Assembly (NCBI GenBank): GCA_009838385.1
Contig: VXRS01000048.1
Span: forward strand, 1 to 7,274
Direction: 5' to 3'
DNA: 7,274 bases
Origin: Dehalococcoidia bacterium
GTDB taxonomy: Bacteria > Chloroflexota > Dehalococcoidia > Tepidiformales > Tepidiformaceae
Shown: piece by piece, positions 1-5,801 of the stretch
Layout: every line of letters starts with the position of its first letter
Position numbering within the stretch: the first letter of the stretch is position 1
Program-made: the position numbers and the translations under genes
Notes under the pieces: generated by a model
The model's database searches: none
Told to the model about the DNA's origin: nothing
Seen by the model: only the letters and a program-made list of their open reading frames with translations

Positions 1-434
1 GGATGGGGGCGGTCGGCGGCGGCTATGCGGTCGGCGACGGGGTGCCCCTGCCAGCGTGCACCAGGCCAGGGCCAGTCGGCATCCACGAGGCCACCGAGGG
101 AGGCGTACTCGCGTTCCGACTCAGTGGGGAGGCGGTAAGGGACGCCGGTCTCAGCAGCGAGCCACCCGCAGTAGGCGACGGCGTCGAACCAGCTCACACC
201 GACGACGGGCTGGTCGGGGGCGTTGAAGCGCTCGTCCTCCCAGAAGCGCGGGGCTTCGTGCCCAGTAGCGAGGAAGGGCTCGAACTGCGCGTTTGTCACG
301 GGCGCAACGGCGACACGGAAGGGGGCGATCTCGACGCGGTGGACGGGCTGCTCGTCGGGGCGGCCGCGTTCGCAGCCCATGAGCAGCACGCCGCCTTCGA
401 GGTTCACCATCTCAGGTTGGGGGAGGGCATCCAC
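1..434 (-). CDS. Formylglycine-generating-enzyme-like (FGE-sulfatase/SUMF1 fold) protein, 3' part missing
   Basis: The minus strand stays open from the stop at 482-480 to the left window edge. Read from GTG 434 it gives 144 residues and then runs off. The sequence matches the N-terminal half of the FGE-sulfatase fold: MVNLEGGVLLMGCE (residues 9-22, the usual MVxIPGGxFxMG opening), APVTNAQFEPFL (44-55), QPVVGVSWFDAVAYCGWL (75-92) and YRLPTESEREYA (100-111, usually RLPTEAEWEYA). Members include sulfatase-maturing oxidases, EgtB-like sulfoxide synthases and non-catalytic relatives. The active-site cysteines lie in the missing C-terminal half, so activity cannot be judged. I chose GTG 434 because TAAGAT lies exactly 7 nt before it, the same layout as the cupin gene. 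ATG 410 is the alternative. It is divergent from the ATP-binding-domain gene. The fold is confident; the function is open. Confidence 0.85.
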   Translation of the reverse strand, partial: MDALPQPEMVNLEGGVLLMGCERGRPDEQPVHRVEIAPFRVAVAPVTNAQFEPFLATGHEAPRFWEDERFNAPDQPVVGVSWFDAVAYCGWLAAETGVPYRLPTESEREYASLGGLVDADWPWPGARWQGHPVADRIAAADRPH

Positions 435-441
435 GAGGCCG

Positions 442-447
442 ATCTTA
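442..447 (-). promoter_or_regulatory. Putative -10 box (TAAGAT) for a leaderless FGE-like transcript
   Basis: On the minus strand TAAGAT is followed by seven bases and then GTG 434 in the FGE-like frame. A TANNNT box 6-8 nt before the start codon is the known layout of leaderless bacterial genes. No convincing -35 hexamer is visible and there is no Shine-Dalgarno sequence before this GTG. It depends on GTG 434, not ATG 410, being the real start. Confidence 0.45.
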
Positions 448-503
448 CGGCGGCCCCGGGGCACGGTCGCCGTCTCGCGCTATGCCGTGAAGGGCGCCGC
501 CGA

Positions 504-509
504 TAGACT
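504..509 (+). promoter_or_regulatory. Putative -10 box (TAGACT) for the ATP-binding-domain gene
   Basis: TAGACT lies 8 nt before GTG 518. No Shine-Dalgarno sequence precedes that start, which again suggests a leaderless or nearly leaderless transcript. No good -35 hexamer is visible. It shares the 83 bp divergent intergenic region with the putative box for the FGE-like gene. Confidence 0.35.
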
Positions 510-517
510 CCACCGCC

Positions 518-1471
518 GTGACCGACGCGATCGTGTGGCTGGATGCACCCGGGGCGCCCGAGCGGCGCATCGGGGGCAAGGGCGGGAGCCTGGCGAGGCT
601 CTCCGGGCAGGGCTTCCCGGTGCCGCCGGGATTCGTCGTGGCGGCGGAGGCGTACGAGGCCTTCGCGGAGTCGCACGACCTCGGCACCGTGACCGCGCCG
701 CTGGCCGGTCTCGACCCGCGGACACCGATGGCGGCCATCCGCGAGTCGCTGGCGCCGGTGGCCGAGCGGCTCGAAGGCGCGAACCTCGACGAGGGCATGC
801 GGGGCGCCATCGCAGGGGCGATCGGCGAACTGAAGGAGCGGGCGGGGGCGCACGCGACCTTCGCGGTGCGCTCCAGCAGCCTGAACGAGGACAGCGCGGG
901 CAGCTCCTTCGCGGGCCTCTACGAGACCTACCTGAACCTTCACGGGGAGGAGGACATCCTGAAGGCAGTGCTCGACTGCTTCCGCTGTCTCTGGCAGGAG
1001 CGCGCGGTGCACTACCGCACGTTCCGCGGCATCGAGCACGCGGGCGAGGCGATGGCGGTGGTGGTGATGCAGGTCGTGCGGGCGCGGTCGAGCGGAGTGG
1101 CGTTCACGAAGAACCCGATGACGGGCGCGACGGACCAGGTGCTGATCAACGCCTCGTGGGGGCTGGGGGAGGCGGTTGTCTCCGGTTATGTCACGCCCGA
1201 TTCGTTCATCGTCGGGCCCGGCGGCGAGATGCTCGAGCGCGCCATCAGTGAAAAGCACGAGCAGGTCGTGCTGACCGGACACGGCACGGAACGCACGGCC
1301 GTGGCCCCCACGCACATGATGGAGCCCTCCCTGAGCGACGAGGAAGTGCACGAAGTGGTCGAGACGGCGCACGCCATCCAGCGGGAATACGGCGGGCCGG
1401 TCGACATCGAGTTCGCCTACGACGACTTCGGCACGATGTTCCTGTTGCAGGCGCGGCCCATCACGACCTGA
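518..1471 (+). CDS. Stand-alone ATP-binding domain of the PEP synthase / pyruvate phosphate dikinase family (PPDK_N)
   Basis: This 317-residue protein matches the N-terminal ATP-grasp-like domain of PEP synthase, pyruvate phosphate dikinase and rifampin phosphotransferase. Visible blocks are GGKGGSLARL (19-28), VPPGFVVAAEAYEAF (35-49), AVRSSSLNEDS (116-126) with FAGLYETYLN (131-140), SGVAFTKNPMTG (192-203), WGLGEAVVSGYVTPDSF (214-230) and the closing IEFAYDDFG...LLQARPIT (297-316). In full-length relatives this domain binds ATP and phosphorylates a histidine on a swivelling domain. Here the protein ends right after QARPIT, with no swivel domain (TxGGxxxH) and no PEP/pyruvate barrel. It meets a convergent gene, so it is not merely cut short by the window. 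GTG 518 directly precedes the family's N-terminal block, and no upstream ATG fits. It may work with a partner encoded elsewhere; phenylphosphate synthase of Thauera is a known split enzyme with such a subunit. Family assignment is strong; substrate unknown. Confidence 0.9.
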   Translation: MTDAIVWLDAPGAPERRIGGKGGSLARLSGQGFPVPPGFVVAAEAYEAFAESHDLGTVTAPLAGLDPRTPMAAIRESLAPVAERLEGANLDEGMRGAIAGAIGELKERAGAHATFAVRSSSLNEDSAGSSFAGLYETYLNLHGEEDILKAVLDCFRCLWQERAVHYRTFRGIEHAGEAMAVVVMQVVRARSSGVAFTKNPMTGATDQVLINASWGLGEAVVSGYVTPDSFIVGPGGEMLERAISEKHEQVVLTGHGTERTAVAPTHMMEPSLSDEEVHEVVETAHAIQREYGGPVDIEFAYDDFGTMFLLQARPITT

Positions 1472-1784
1472 CGAGCGTCTCGATCTCGGTTCGCAGCTCC
1501 GTGAGGGCGTCCGCATCGAGGGAGGCCTCGGGCGTTCCGCCCAGGCGCGCGAACCAGCGCTGAGTGAGCTCCCGGACGGCGGGCTCGGCGGAGAGCTCGG
1601 GGCGGCGGTGCCCGAGCGGGGAGACGGAGGCGCCGATGTCGTCGGGCTTCGAGGCGCCGGTGAGCACGTCGATGGCCTCCAGCAGGTGGGCGGCAGCAAC
1701 GGCATCCGCGCCACGCGCGCGGGCGACGCTTGAGGCGGTGGTGAGGATATCGAGGAAGCGGACGGCCTCTTCACCGTCGGACAT
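1461..1784 (-). CDS. Hypothetical protein with Clp-N-like segment, 107 aa
   Basis: The reading frame continues far upstream of ATG 1784, but that part is an arginine-rich shadow of the DinB-like gene, so ATG 1784 is the likely start. It gives 107 residues. Residues 6-42 (EEAVRFLDILTTAS...HLLEAIDVL) resemble one repeat of the Clp N-terminal domain, where A...A...HLLxAL is typical. The rest is helix-rich, ending in an acidic TELRTEIETLV stretch, with no recognisable catalytic motif. No signal peptide or membrane segment is visible. It starts 5 nt after the DinB-like stop and lacks a clear Shine-Dalgarno sequence, which suggests translational coupling in a two-gene operon. Its last 11 bp overlap the end of the convergent ATP-binding-domain gene. 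The Clp-N resemblance is by eye and tentative; function is unknown. Confidence 0.7.
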   Translation of the reverse strand: MSDGEEAVRFLDILTTASSVARARGADAVAAAHLLEAIDVLTGASKPDDIGASVSPLGHRRPELSAEPAVRELTQRWFARLGGTPEASLDADALTELRTEIETLVRS

Positions 1785-1789
1785 AGCAG

Positions 1790-2287
1790 CTACGCCGGGT
1801 GCTGGAGGGCTTCCAACTGGTTGGCGTGGTCGAGTGAATGGACGCGCAGGGTCAGGAGCCACTCCTTCCAGTTGAGGTCGCCCAGGAAGGGGTGCAGCCA
1901 CTGGATCTCGGCGTCGGGATCGGCGTTGCCTTCGCGCACGGCGCTCAAGGTTCCGGCAATCACGCCGGCGTGGGTAGAAAGCACATCCTCGCGTGTCTGG
2001 GGTACGGCCGGGATCTCCTCCGGCACGACGCCCTCGGAGACGACGCCGCGAACGCGGGTGGCTGTGCCATGGTTCACCTCGGCGACGTGGCGGATGCACT
2101 CGAGGGGGCTCCACTCCTGGCCCTCCTGGCGCACCTCCAGCAGGTCGTCGGGGACGGCGCGGGCGGCCGTTTCGAGCACGGCGACGGCGGCCTCGACGCG
2201 CTGCGCCATCTCCTCGGCCGTCCATTCCGCGGCCTTCTTGCGGACGTAGCTGAGGATGACCTCGGTTGCACCTTCGGGAATTGTCAC
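1790..2287 (-). CDS. DinB-like (DinB_2 superfamily) four-helix-bundle protein
   Basis: This 165-residue protein fits the usual DinB/YfiT-like length and layout. WSPLECIRHVAEV (59-71) matches the typical W(S/T)xxExxxHhxxxE helix. HPFLGDLNWKEWL (132-144) followed by HSLDHANQL (150-158) matches the C-terminal H-x3-H helix. H67, H150 and H154 are therefore the candidate metal ligands of the family's three-histidine site. Some family members are thiol-dependent transferases (bacillithiol, mycothiol or maleylpyruvate isomerase types), but most have no known substrate, and nothing here narrows it. The start is GTG 2287, preceded by a strong AGGAGG at 2299-2294 with a 6 nt spacer. It leads a two-gene operon with the 107-residue gene and is divergent from the cupin gene. 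Family assignment is good; function is open. Confidence 0.85.
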   Translation of the reverse strand: MTIPEGATEVILSYVRKKAAEWTAEEMAQRVEAAVAVLETAARAVPDDLLEVRQEGQEWSPLECIRHVAEVNHGTATRVRGVVSEGVVPEEIPAVPQTREDVLSTHAGVIAGTLSAVREGNADPDAEIQWLHPFLGDLNWKEWLLTLRVHSLDHANQLEALQHPA

Positions 2288-2293
2288 GGGAGG

Positions 2294-2299
2294 CCTCCT
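2294..2299 (-). promoter_or_regulatory. Shine-Dalgarno AGGAGG for the DinB-like gene
   Basis: A perfect AGGAGG on the minus strand lies 6 nt before GTG 2287 and decides that non-ATG start. It contrasts with the divergent cupin gene, whose start has no Shine-Dalgarno sequence. Confidence 0.8.
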
Positions 2300-2329
2300 G
2301 GGCGCGGCGAGCGCGGCGCTGGTCGCGCG

Positions 2330-2335
2330 ATCCTA
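2330..2335 (-). promoter_or_regulatory. Putative -10 box (TAGGAT) for the DinB-like operon
   Basis: TAGGAT on the minus strand matches four of six TATAAT positions. Transcription starting about 7 nt downstream would give a leader of roughly 35 nt containing the AGGAGG. No clear -35 hexamer is seen. Weak, but it is the best candidate in the 111 bp divergent region. Confidence 0.3.
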
Positions 2336-2385
2336 GCGCATCGACCGACGCACGCATCCCGATTCGCCCGCTCCAGCGTTCCCCG

Positions 2386-2391
2386 TAGAAT
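2386..2391 (+). promoter_or_regulatory. Putative -10 box (TAGAAT) for a leaderless cupin transcript
   Basis: TAGAAT matches five of six TATAAT positions and lies exactly 7 nt before ATG 2399. No Shine-Dalgarno sequence precedes that ATG. The spacing fits transcription beginning at or next to the A of the start codon. The -35 region (about 2363-2368, TTCGCC) is poor. Confidence 0.5.
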
Positions 2392-2398
2392 CCGGTTC

Positions 2399-2788
2399 AT
2401 GGTTAGCATCATCCGTCCGGCGGAACGCGACGAGGGCACCACGCAGACGCCGGGCATGCGCCGCGAGGCCGGCATTTCCGGCGCGCTCACGGGCTCCGAG
2501 GGGCTGTGGATGGGCGTGGGGCGAAACGAGCCCGGCGGGTGCTCGGACGTGCATCACCACGGCGAGAGCGAGTCGGGCATCTTCGTGATCGAAGGGCAAC
2601 TGCGCTTTCGCTGGGGCGACGCGCTCGAGCACGTGGCGGACGCGGGGCCGGGCGACTTCATCTTCGTTCCGCCCTATGAGATCCACGCCGAAGAGAACCT
2701 CGACCCCGGAAACGAGGCGGTTTTCCTGCTGGCGCGGACCACGATGGACGCAATCGTCGTCAATGTGCCCGACCCGAGGGAGACGTAG
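2399..2788 (+). CDS. Small single-domain cupin protein
   Basis: This 129-residue protein carries both cupin motifs. Motif 1 includes G46, H52-x-H54, E58 and G66 (VHHHGESESGIFVIEG), with one extra residue between E58 and G66 compared with the classic pattern. Motif 2 is GDFIFVPPYEIHAEEN (85-100), with G85, P91, H96 and N100 in canonical spacing and Tyr in place of the usual Gly after the proline pair. H52, H54, E58 and H96 are the expected metal ligands. Single-domain cupins include dioxygenases, isomerases and binding proteins, so the substrate cannot be called. There is no signal peptide, so it is probably cytoplasmic. The frame is open further upstream, but that part is a shadow of the DinB-like gene. 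ATG 2399 follows a good TANNNT box. The 63-residue gene starts 2 nt after its stop. Confidence 0.85.
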   Translation: MVSIIRPAERDEGTTQTPGMRREAGISGALTGSEGLWMGVGRNEPGGCSDVHHHGESESGIFVIEGQLRFRWGDALEHVADAGPGDFIFVPPYEIHAEENLDPGNEAVFLLARTTMDAIVVNVPDPRET

Positions 2789-2790
2789 AC

Positions 2791-2982
2791 ATGGCCCTGC
2801 TCGCGATGAAGGTCACGCTCACGGACGGGCGCGAAGTGGTGGTGAAGGCGGACTCGCGCGTCGATACGGTCGACGAAGACGGCAACCGGATCATCCGGCT
2901 GATGAAGAACGGCGAGATCATCGAGGTCTTCAAGCAGAGCGAAGTTCAGGAGCCCATCCAGGGACTCACCCACGACTCTTGA
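2791..2982 (+). CDS. Hypothetical small protein, 63 aa, downstream of the cupin
   Basis: I do not recognise a family. The protein has 63 residues, is rich in charged residues, and looks like a short beta-strand fold: MKVTLTDGREVVVKA (6-20), then VDTVDEDGNRIIRLMKNGEIIEVF (24-47), an alternating pattern of hydrophobic strands and DG/NG turns. There is no signal peptide, membrane segment or cysteine. ATG 2791 lies 2 nt after the cupin stop, and GGGAG at about 2778-2782 gives a usable ribosome site 8 nt upstream. Codon use resembles that of its neighbours. The tight spacing makes co-transcription with the cupin very likely, and it may act in the same process. The gene looks real but its function is unknown. 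Confidence 0.7.
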   Translation: MALLAMKVTLTDGREVVVKADSRVDTVDEDGNRIIRLMKNGEIIEVFKQSEVQEPIQGLTHDS

Positions 2983-2996
2983 GGCCGGCACCAGTA

Positions 2997-3024
2997 GTAC
3001 CCAGCGGTACGATCGCGCCGCGAT
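2997..3024. terminator. Two small adjacent hairpins between convergent genes (possible weak terminator)
   Basis: The gap between the 63-residue gene and the convergent methyltransferase holds GTACC-CAGC-GGTAC (2997-3010) and ATCGC-GCC-GCGAT (3012-3024), each with a 5 bp stem. Neither is followed by a T-run on either strand, so neither is a canonical intrinsic terminator. The position suits a bidirectional transcription end, but both stems are short. Confidence 0.25.
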
Positions 3025-3049
3025 GGGCGGAGGCAGTGGGTTGCGGGGG

Positions 3050-3784
3050 TCAGGCGGTCCTGGGGCGGTAGCCCCCGAAGAGGGCGCCTCCGAGGCGCTT
3101 CCAGTAGCAGTCGACCTGCTCGAAGCCGGCCTCACGAATCCAGCCCAGGTGGCGGTCGAGGGTTTCCAGATTCGAGTGGTGGCGGCGGACGTTCGAGGGC
3201 TGGGGTGGCTCGTCCCGTGAATCCTGCTCGGCCTGCGTGAGCTCGCGGTAGCGCTCCACGAGCCCCTCGTCCGGCGGCAGCACCAGGTCGAGATTGAGGA
3301 AGGCGCCGCCCGGAGCCAGGAGCGCCAACACCTCGCCGTACAGACGCTTGAGGGCGGCCTCGGGGAGGTGGTGGATGGCCGCCGACGAGATGACGGCGTC
3401 GAAGGGGCCATCGAGCTCGTCGGGGAGGGCGCCGTCGCCGAAGTCCCAGGTGACGTAGCGGTAGCGGCCCTCGAACTCTGCAAGGCGCTCGCCACCGATG
3501 CGGATCATCTCCTCGGACCCATCGACTAGGACGGCCGAAGCATTGGGGAATGCCGCCAGGAAGACGCTGGCCTCGGCGCCGTAGCCGGCGCCGAGATCGA
3601 GGATGCGGAGGACGTCGGCGCCATCGCGGCCGAGGAGCCGGGTCATCAGCTCGAACTGGGGAAGGCGCTCCTGCGCGCGGGCATCCATGCGCGCGACGAA
3701 GTCGCGAACCCGGTCCGGCTCGCGCCAGTGCTGCCCGGTGTCGCCGTGCGCGTGCTCGTGCTGGTGCGTCGCCTGCTCGGTCAA
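3050..3784 (-). CDS. Class I SAM-dependent methyltransferase
   Basis: This 244-residue protein has the class I methyltransferase fold. Motif I is ILDLGAGYGAEASVF (61-75), the acidic residue at the end of strand 2 is in VLVDGSEEMI (86-94), FDAVISSAAIHHL (128-140) is the motif IV/post-motif helix, and LLAPGGAFLNLDL (155-167) is strand 5. These features are typical of small-molecule methyltransferases; the substrate is not evident. The N-terminus is histidine-rich (HQHEHAHGDTGQHW, 7-20), which could bind metal. The start is TTG 3784, 8 nt after the stop of the OppC-like permease; the next in-frame Met (residue 33) would leave a shorter protein. The Shine-Dalgarno sequence is weak, suggesting coupling to the permease. 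It is the distal gene of the transporter operon and may modify the imported compound or simply be co-transcribed. Confidence 0.85.
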   Translation of the reverse strand: MTEQATHQHEHAHGDTGQHWREPDRVRDFVARMDARAQERLPQFELMTRLLGRDGADVLRILDLGAGYGAEASVFLAAFPNASAVLVDGSEEMIRIGGERLAEFEGRYRYVTWDFGDGALPDELDGPFDAVISSAAIHHLPEAALKRLYGEVLALLAPGGAFLNLDLVLPPDEGLVERYRELTQAEQDSRDEPPQPSNVRRHHSNLETLDRHLGWIREAGFEQVDCYWKRLGGALFGGYRPRTA

Positions 3785-3792
3785 GGCACTGC

Positions 3793-4785
3793 CTACGCGC
3801 CGCGGAGACGCGGGTCGAGCACGTCGCGGAGGGCGTCGCCGAAGATGTTGAAGGCGAGGACGGTGAGCGTGAGCGCACCACCACCGACCGCCACAAGGAT
3901 GGGCTCGGTGCCGAAGAACTGGCGACCGTTGTTCACCATCGCGCCCCAGCTCGGGCCGGGAGGCGCGAGCCCAAGGAACGCCAGCGTCGACTCGGCGAGG
4001 ATGGCGCCACCGATCGTGGTCGAGAAGATGATGATGATGGGGGCGAACACGTTGGGGAAGACGTGCCGGAAGATGATGCGGGGAGGCTGGGCGCCCATCA
4101 CACGCGCCGCCTCGACGAAGACATCGTTGCGGACGGCGAGCGTGGCGGATCGCACGACGCGCGAGACCCCGAAGATGTTGAGGAAGGATAAGGCGATAAT
4201 CGTCCTGGGTAAGGTTGCTTCTCCCGTCTGCAGGAGGAGGAGGAGGAAGAGCAAGGGCGGGAAGGCGATGAACGCATCGACGAGGCGCTGGCTTATGAGG
4301 TCAACGACTCCCCCGAAGTAGCCGGAACCGACGCCGAGGAAGGCGCCGAAGATGGTGGCGATCGCGGCCGCGCCAAAGCCCAGCAGCATCGAACGGCGAG
4401 CGCCATGCAGGACGCGGGTGAGGAGATCGCGGTTCCCGTGATCCACGCCAAGGGGATGGTCCCATGTTGGATTCGGATTAAGGCGCCACTGCCCGATGAT
4501 CTGGTTCAGCTTGTCCTCGTTGGCAGGGTCGGTCGGGTCAGCGTTGACGTCGTAGTTGGGATTCACGACCTCGAAGACATCGTCGGGACCGTATGGCGCG
4601 ATCCACGGACCGATGATGCCGAGCACAAGAATGATGAAGGCGATGACGAGGGCGACAGCGCCCGCCGTCTTGCGCGCAAAGAACCGGCCCAATCCGCGGA
4701 GGGCCCTGATGGGCAGTGACGGATCCTCGGGAGGCATGAACTCGCCAAGGCGTTCGTCGGCGGCTTGAGTCGCCAGGCTGCTCAT
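3793..4785 (-). CDS. OppC/DppC-like ABC transporter permease
   Basis: This is the second inner-membrane subunit of a peptide/nickel-type ABC importer, 330 residues. After a cytoplasmic N-terminus with FFARKT (35-40), the first membrane helix spans about 42-64. HPLGVDHGNRDLLTRVLHGAR (110-130) is the hallmark of OppC-type permeases. About five more helices follow. The EAA loop that contacts the ATPase is VEAARVMGAQPPRIIFRHVFPN (224-245), and the end GDALRDVLDPRLRG (316-329) is typical. The loop between helix 1 and HPLG (about 66-109) is longer than usual and rich in Asn and Asp. ATG 4785 overlaps the OppB-like stop (ATGA), and GGGAG at 4797-4793 precedes it by 7 nt. The substrate cannot be derived from the permease. 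Confidence 0.95.
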   Translation of the reverse strand: MSSLATQAADERLGEFMPPEDPSLPIRALRGLGRFFARKTAGAVALVIAFIILVLGIIGPWIAPYGPDDVFEVVNPNYDVNADPTDPANEDKLNQIIGQWRLNPNPTWDHPLGVDHGNRDLLTRVLHGARRSMLLGFGAAAIATIFGAFLGVGSGYFGGVVDLISQRLVDAFIAFPPLLFLLLLLQTGEATLPRTIIALSFLNIFGVSRVVRSATLAVRNDVFVEAARVMGAQPPRIIFRHVFPNVFAPIIIIFSTTIGGAILAESTLAFLGLAPPGPSWGAMVNNGRQFFGTEPILVAVGGGALTLTVLAFNIFGDALRDVLDPRLRGA

Positions 4786-5771
4786 GCCTCAGCTCCCGAC
4801 ACGGTCACGCGGGGATCGATGAGGAAGTAGCTGAGGTCCACCGCGAGGTTGACGAAGACGACGGCGCCCACGAGGAGCAGCGTAAAGGTCTGCGTGACGG
4901 GGATGTCGCGGATGCGGATGGCCTGCAGGATCTCGTTGCCCATGCCCGGGATCGCGAACATCGACTCGAGGACGACGTTGCCGGCAACCAGGGCGGCGAT
5001 GAGGAATCCGAGGATGGTGACGACGGGGATGAGCGCATTCCGCAGAACGTGGCGGGAAATGACCACACCACCGGCGAGGCCCTTGGAGCGCGCCGTGCGC
5101 ACGTAGTCCTGGCGCAGCACCTCCATCATGCCCGAACGGAGGAAGCGCATGAGGATGGCCCCCACGGACAGGCCTCCGGCCGCGGCGGGCACGATGAACA
5201 GCTGGAAACTGGGCCATGGATCTTCCCAGATCAGTTGCTGGGAAGTGACGCCAATGGTGAGCACTCCGTATTTGACGGCGTAGGCCGAAGCGATGGCAGC
5301 CGTGAGGAACGCGGGCGCGGCCAGGAAGAAGATTGCGAAGACGCGCAAGCCCGCGTCGGATAACCCATCGGGCCGAACGGCTGAGAGTACTCCCACAGGC
5401 AGCGCCAGGAGCACGGCGATGATGAGCGACATGATGCCCAGCTGGAGGGTGTAGGGGAGGGCGTCGCCAGCGACGCTGTAGGAGGGCCGGTTGTACTGGA
5501 AGGACTCCTGTGAGCTGCCCCGCAGGATGTCATACCAAAAGATTCCGTACTGCTCGTAGAGGGGCTTGTCGGTGCCGAGTTTCGCGCGGAGGTCGGCGAG
5601 CTGTTCCTCTCGCTGCTCTTCGCTGCGGGCGGCCTGGGCGAAGAACTGGTTGGCAAGCTGCTGCTCGGCGTAGTCGCCGGGGAGGACGCGCAGGACGAAG
5701 AAGACGAAGGTCAGGACAATCCAGATCGTGACCAGCGCCAGGAAGAAGCGACGGATGACGTACTCGGTCAT
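4782..5771 (-). CDS. OppB/DppB-like ABC transporter permease
   Basis: This is the first permease subunit of the same importer, 329 residues. YVIRRFFLALVTIWIVLTFVF (4-24) is the standard OppB-type N-terminal helix, followed by LRVLPGD (27-33). A charged segment at 49-75 (SEEQREEQLADLRAKLG, then DKPLYEQY) corresponds to the family's RxxLGLDxPxxxQY region. LPYTLQLGIMSLIIAVLLALPVG (105-127) opens the main permease domain. The EAA loop is DYVRTARSKGLAGGVVISRHVLRNALIP (222-249). ESMFAIPGMGNE (269-280) and FLIDPRV (316-322) are typical C-terminal marks. ATG 5771 lies 81 nt after the binding-protein stop, beyond a stem-loop, with only a weak GAGG ribosome site. It is translationally coupled to the downstream permease by a 4 nt overlap. 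Confidence 0.95.
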   Translation of the reverse strand: MTEYVIRRFFLALVTIWIVLTFVFFVLRVLPGDYAEQQLANQFFAQAARSEEQREEQLADLRAKLGTDKPLYEQYGIFWYDILRGSSQESFQYNRPSYSVAGDALPYTLQLGIMSLIIAVLLALPVGVLSAVRPDGLSDAGLRVFAIFFLAAPAFLTAAIASAYAVKYGVLTIGVTSQQLIWEDPWPSFQLFIVPAAAGGLSVGAILMRFLRSGMMEVLRQDYVRTARSKGLAGGVVISRHVLRNALIPVVTILGFLIAALVAGNVVLESMFAIPGMGNEILQAIRIRDIPVTQTFTLLLVGAVVFVNLAVDLSYFLIDPRVTVSGAEA

Positions 5772-5801
5772 GGAGGGGAAGCCTCACTCCGAGACACTCC
5801 A

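Noticed and set aside
3..506. Long plus-strand reading frame at the left edge.
   Set aside because: It is antisense to the FGE-like gene, matches no family, and is rich in Gly/Ala as expected of a GC-rich shadow. The minus strand gives clear FGE motifs.
404..1774. 456-residue minus-strand reading frame antisense to the ATP-binding-domain gene.
   Set aside because: Its product is Arg/Pro/Ser/His-rich and low in complexity, with no family motifs. The plus strand carries a complete conserved domain over the same bases.
1785..2357. In-frame extension of the 107-residue gene upstream into the DinB-like gene.
   Set aside because: The extension is Arg/Pro-rich and overlaps the well-supported DinB-like gene in another frame. 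ATG 1784, just after the DinB-like stop, is a natural start.
3023..3220. 65-residue plus-strand reading frame preceded by TACGAT.
   Set aside because: Nearly all of it lies antisense to the methyltransferase C-terminus and it shows no family signal. The upstream box is 9 nt from the ATG and is part of a small palindrome.
1..3784. FGE-like, DinB-like and methyltransferase genes together recall the ergothioneine enzymes EgtB (DinB plus FGE domains) and EgtD.
   Set aside because: They are not one operon: the FGE-like and DinB-like genes are separated by a gene on the other strand, and the methyltransferase belongs to the transporter operon. The methyltransferase is shorter than EgtD and lacks its recognisable features, and both small domains have many other roles.
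4231..4249. Run of AGG/GGA triplets, resembling a microsatellite or a Shine-Dalgarno sequence.
   Set aside because: It is the complement of leucine codons in a poly-Leu membrane helix of the OppC-like permease, so protein composition explains it.
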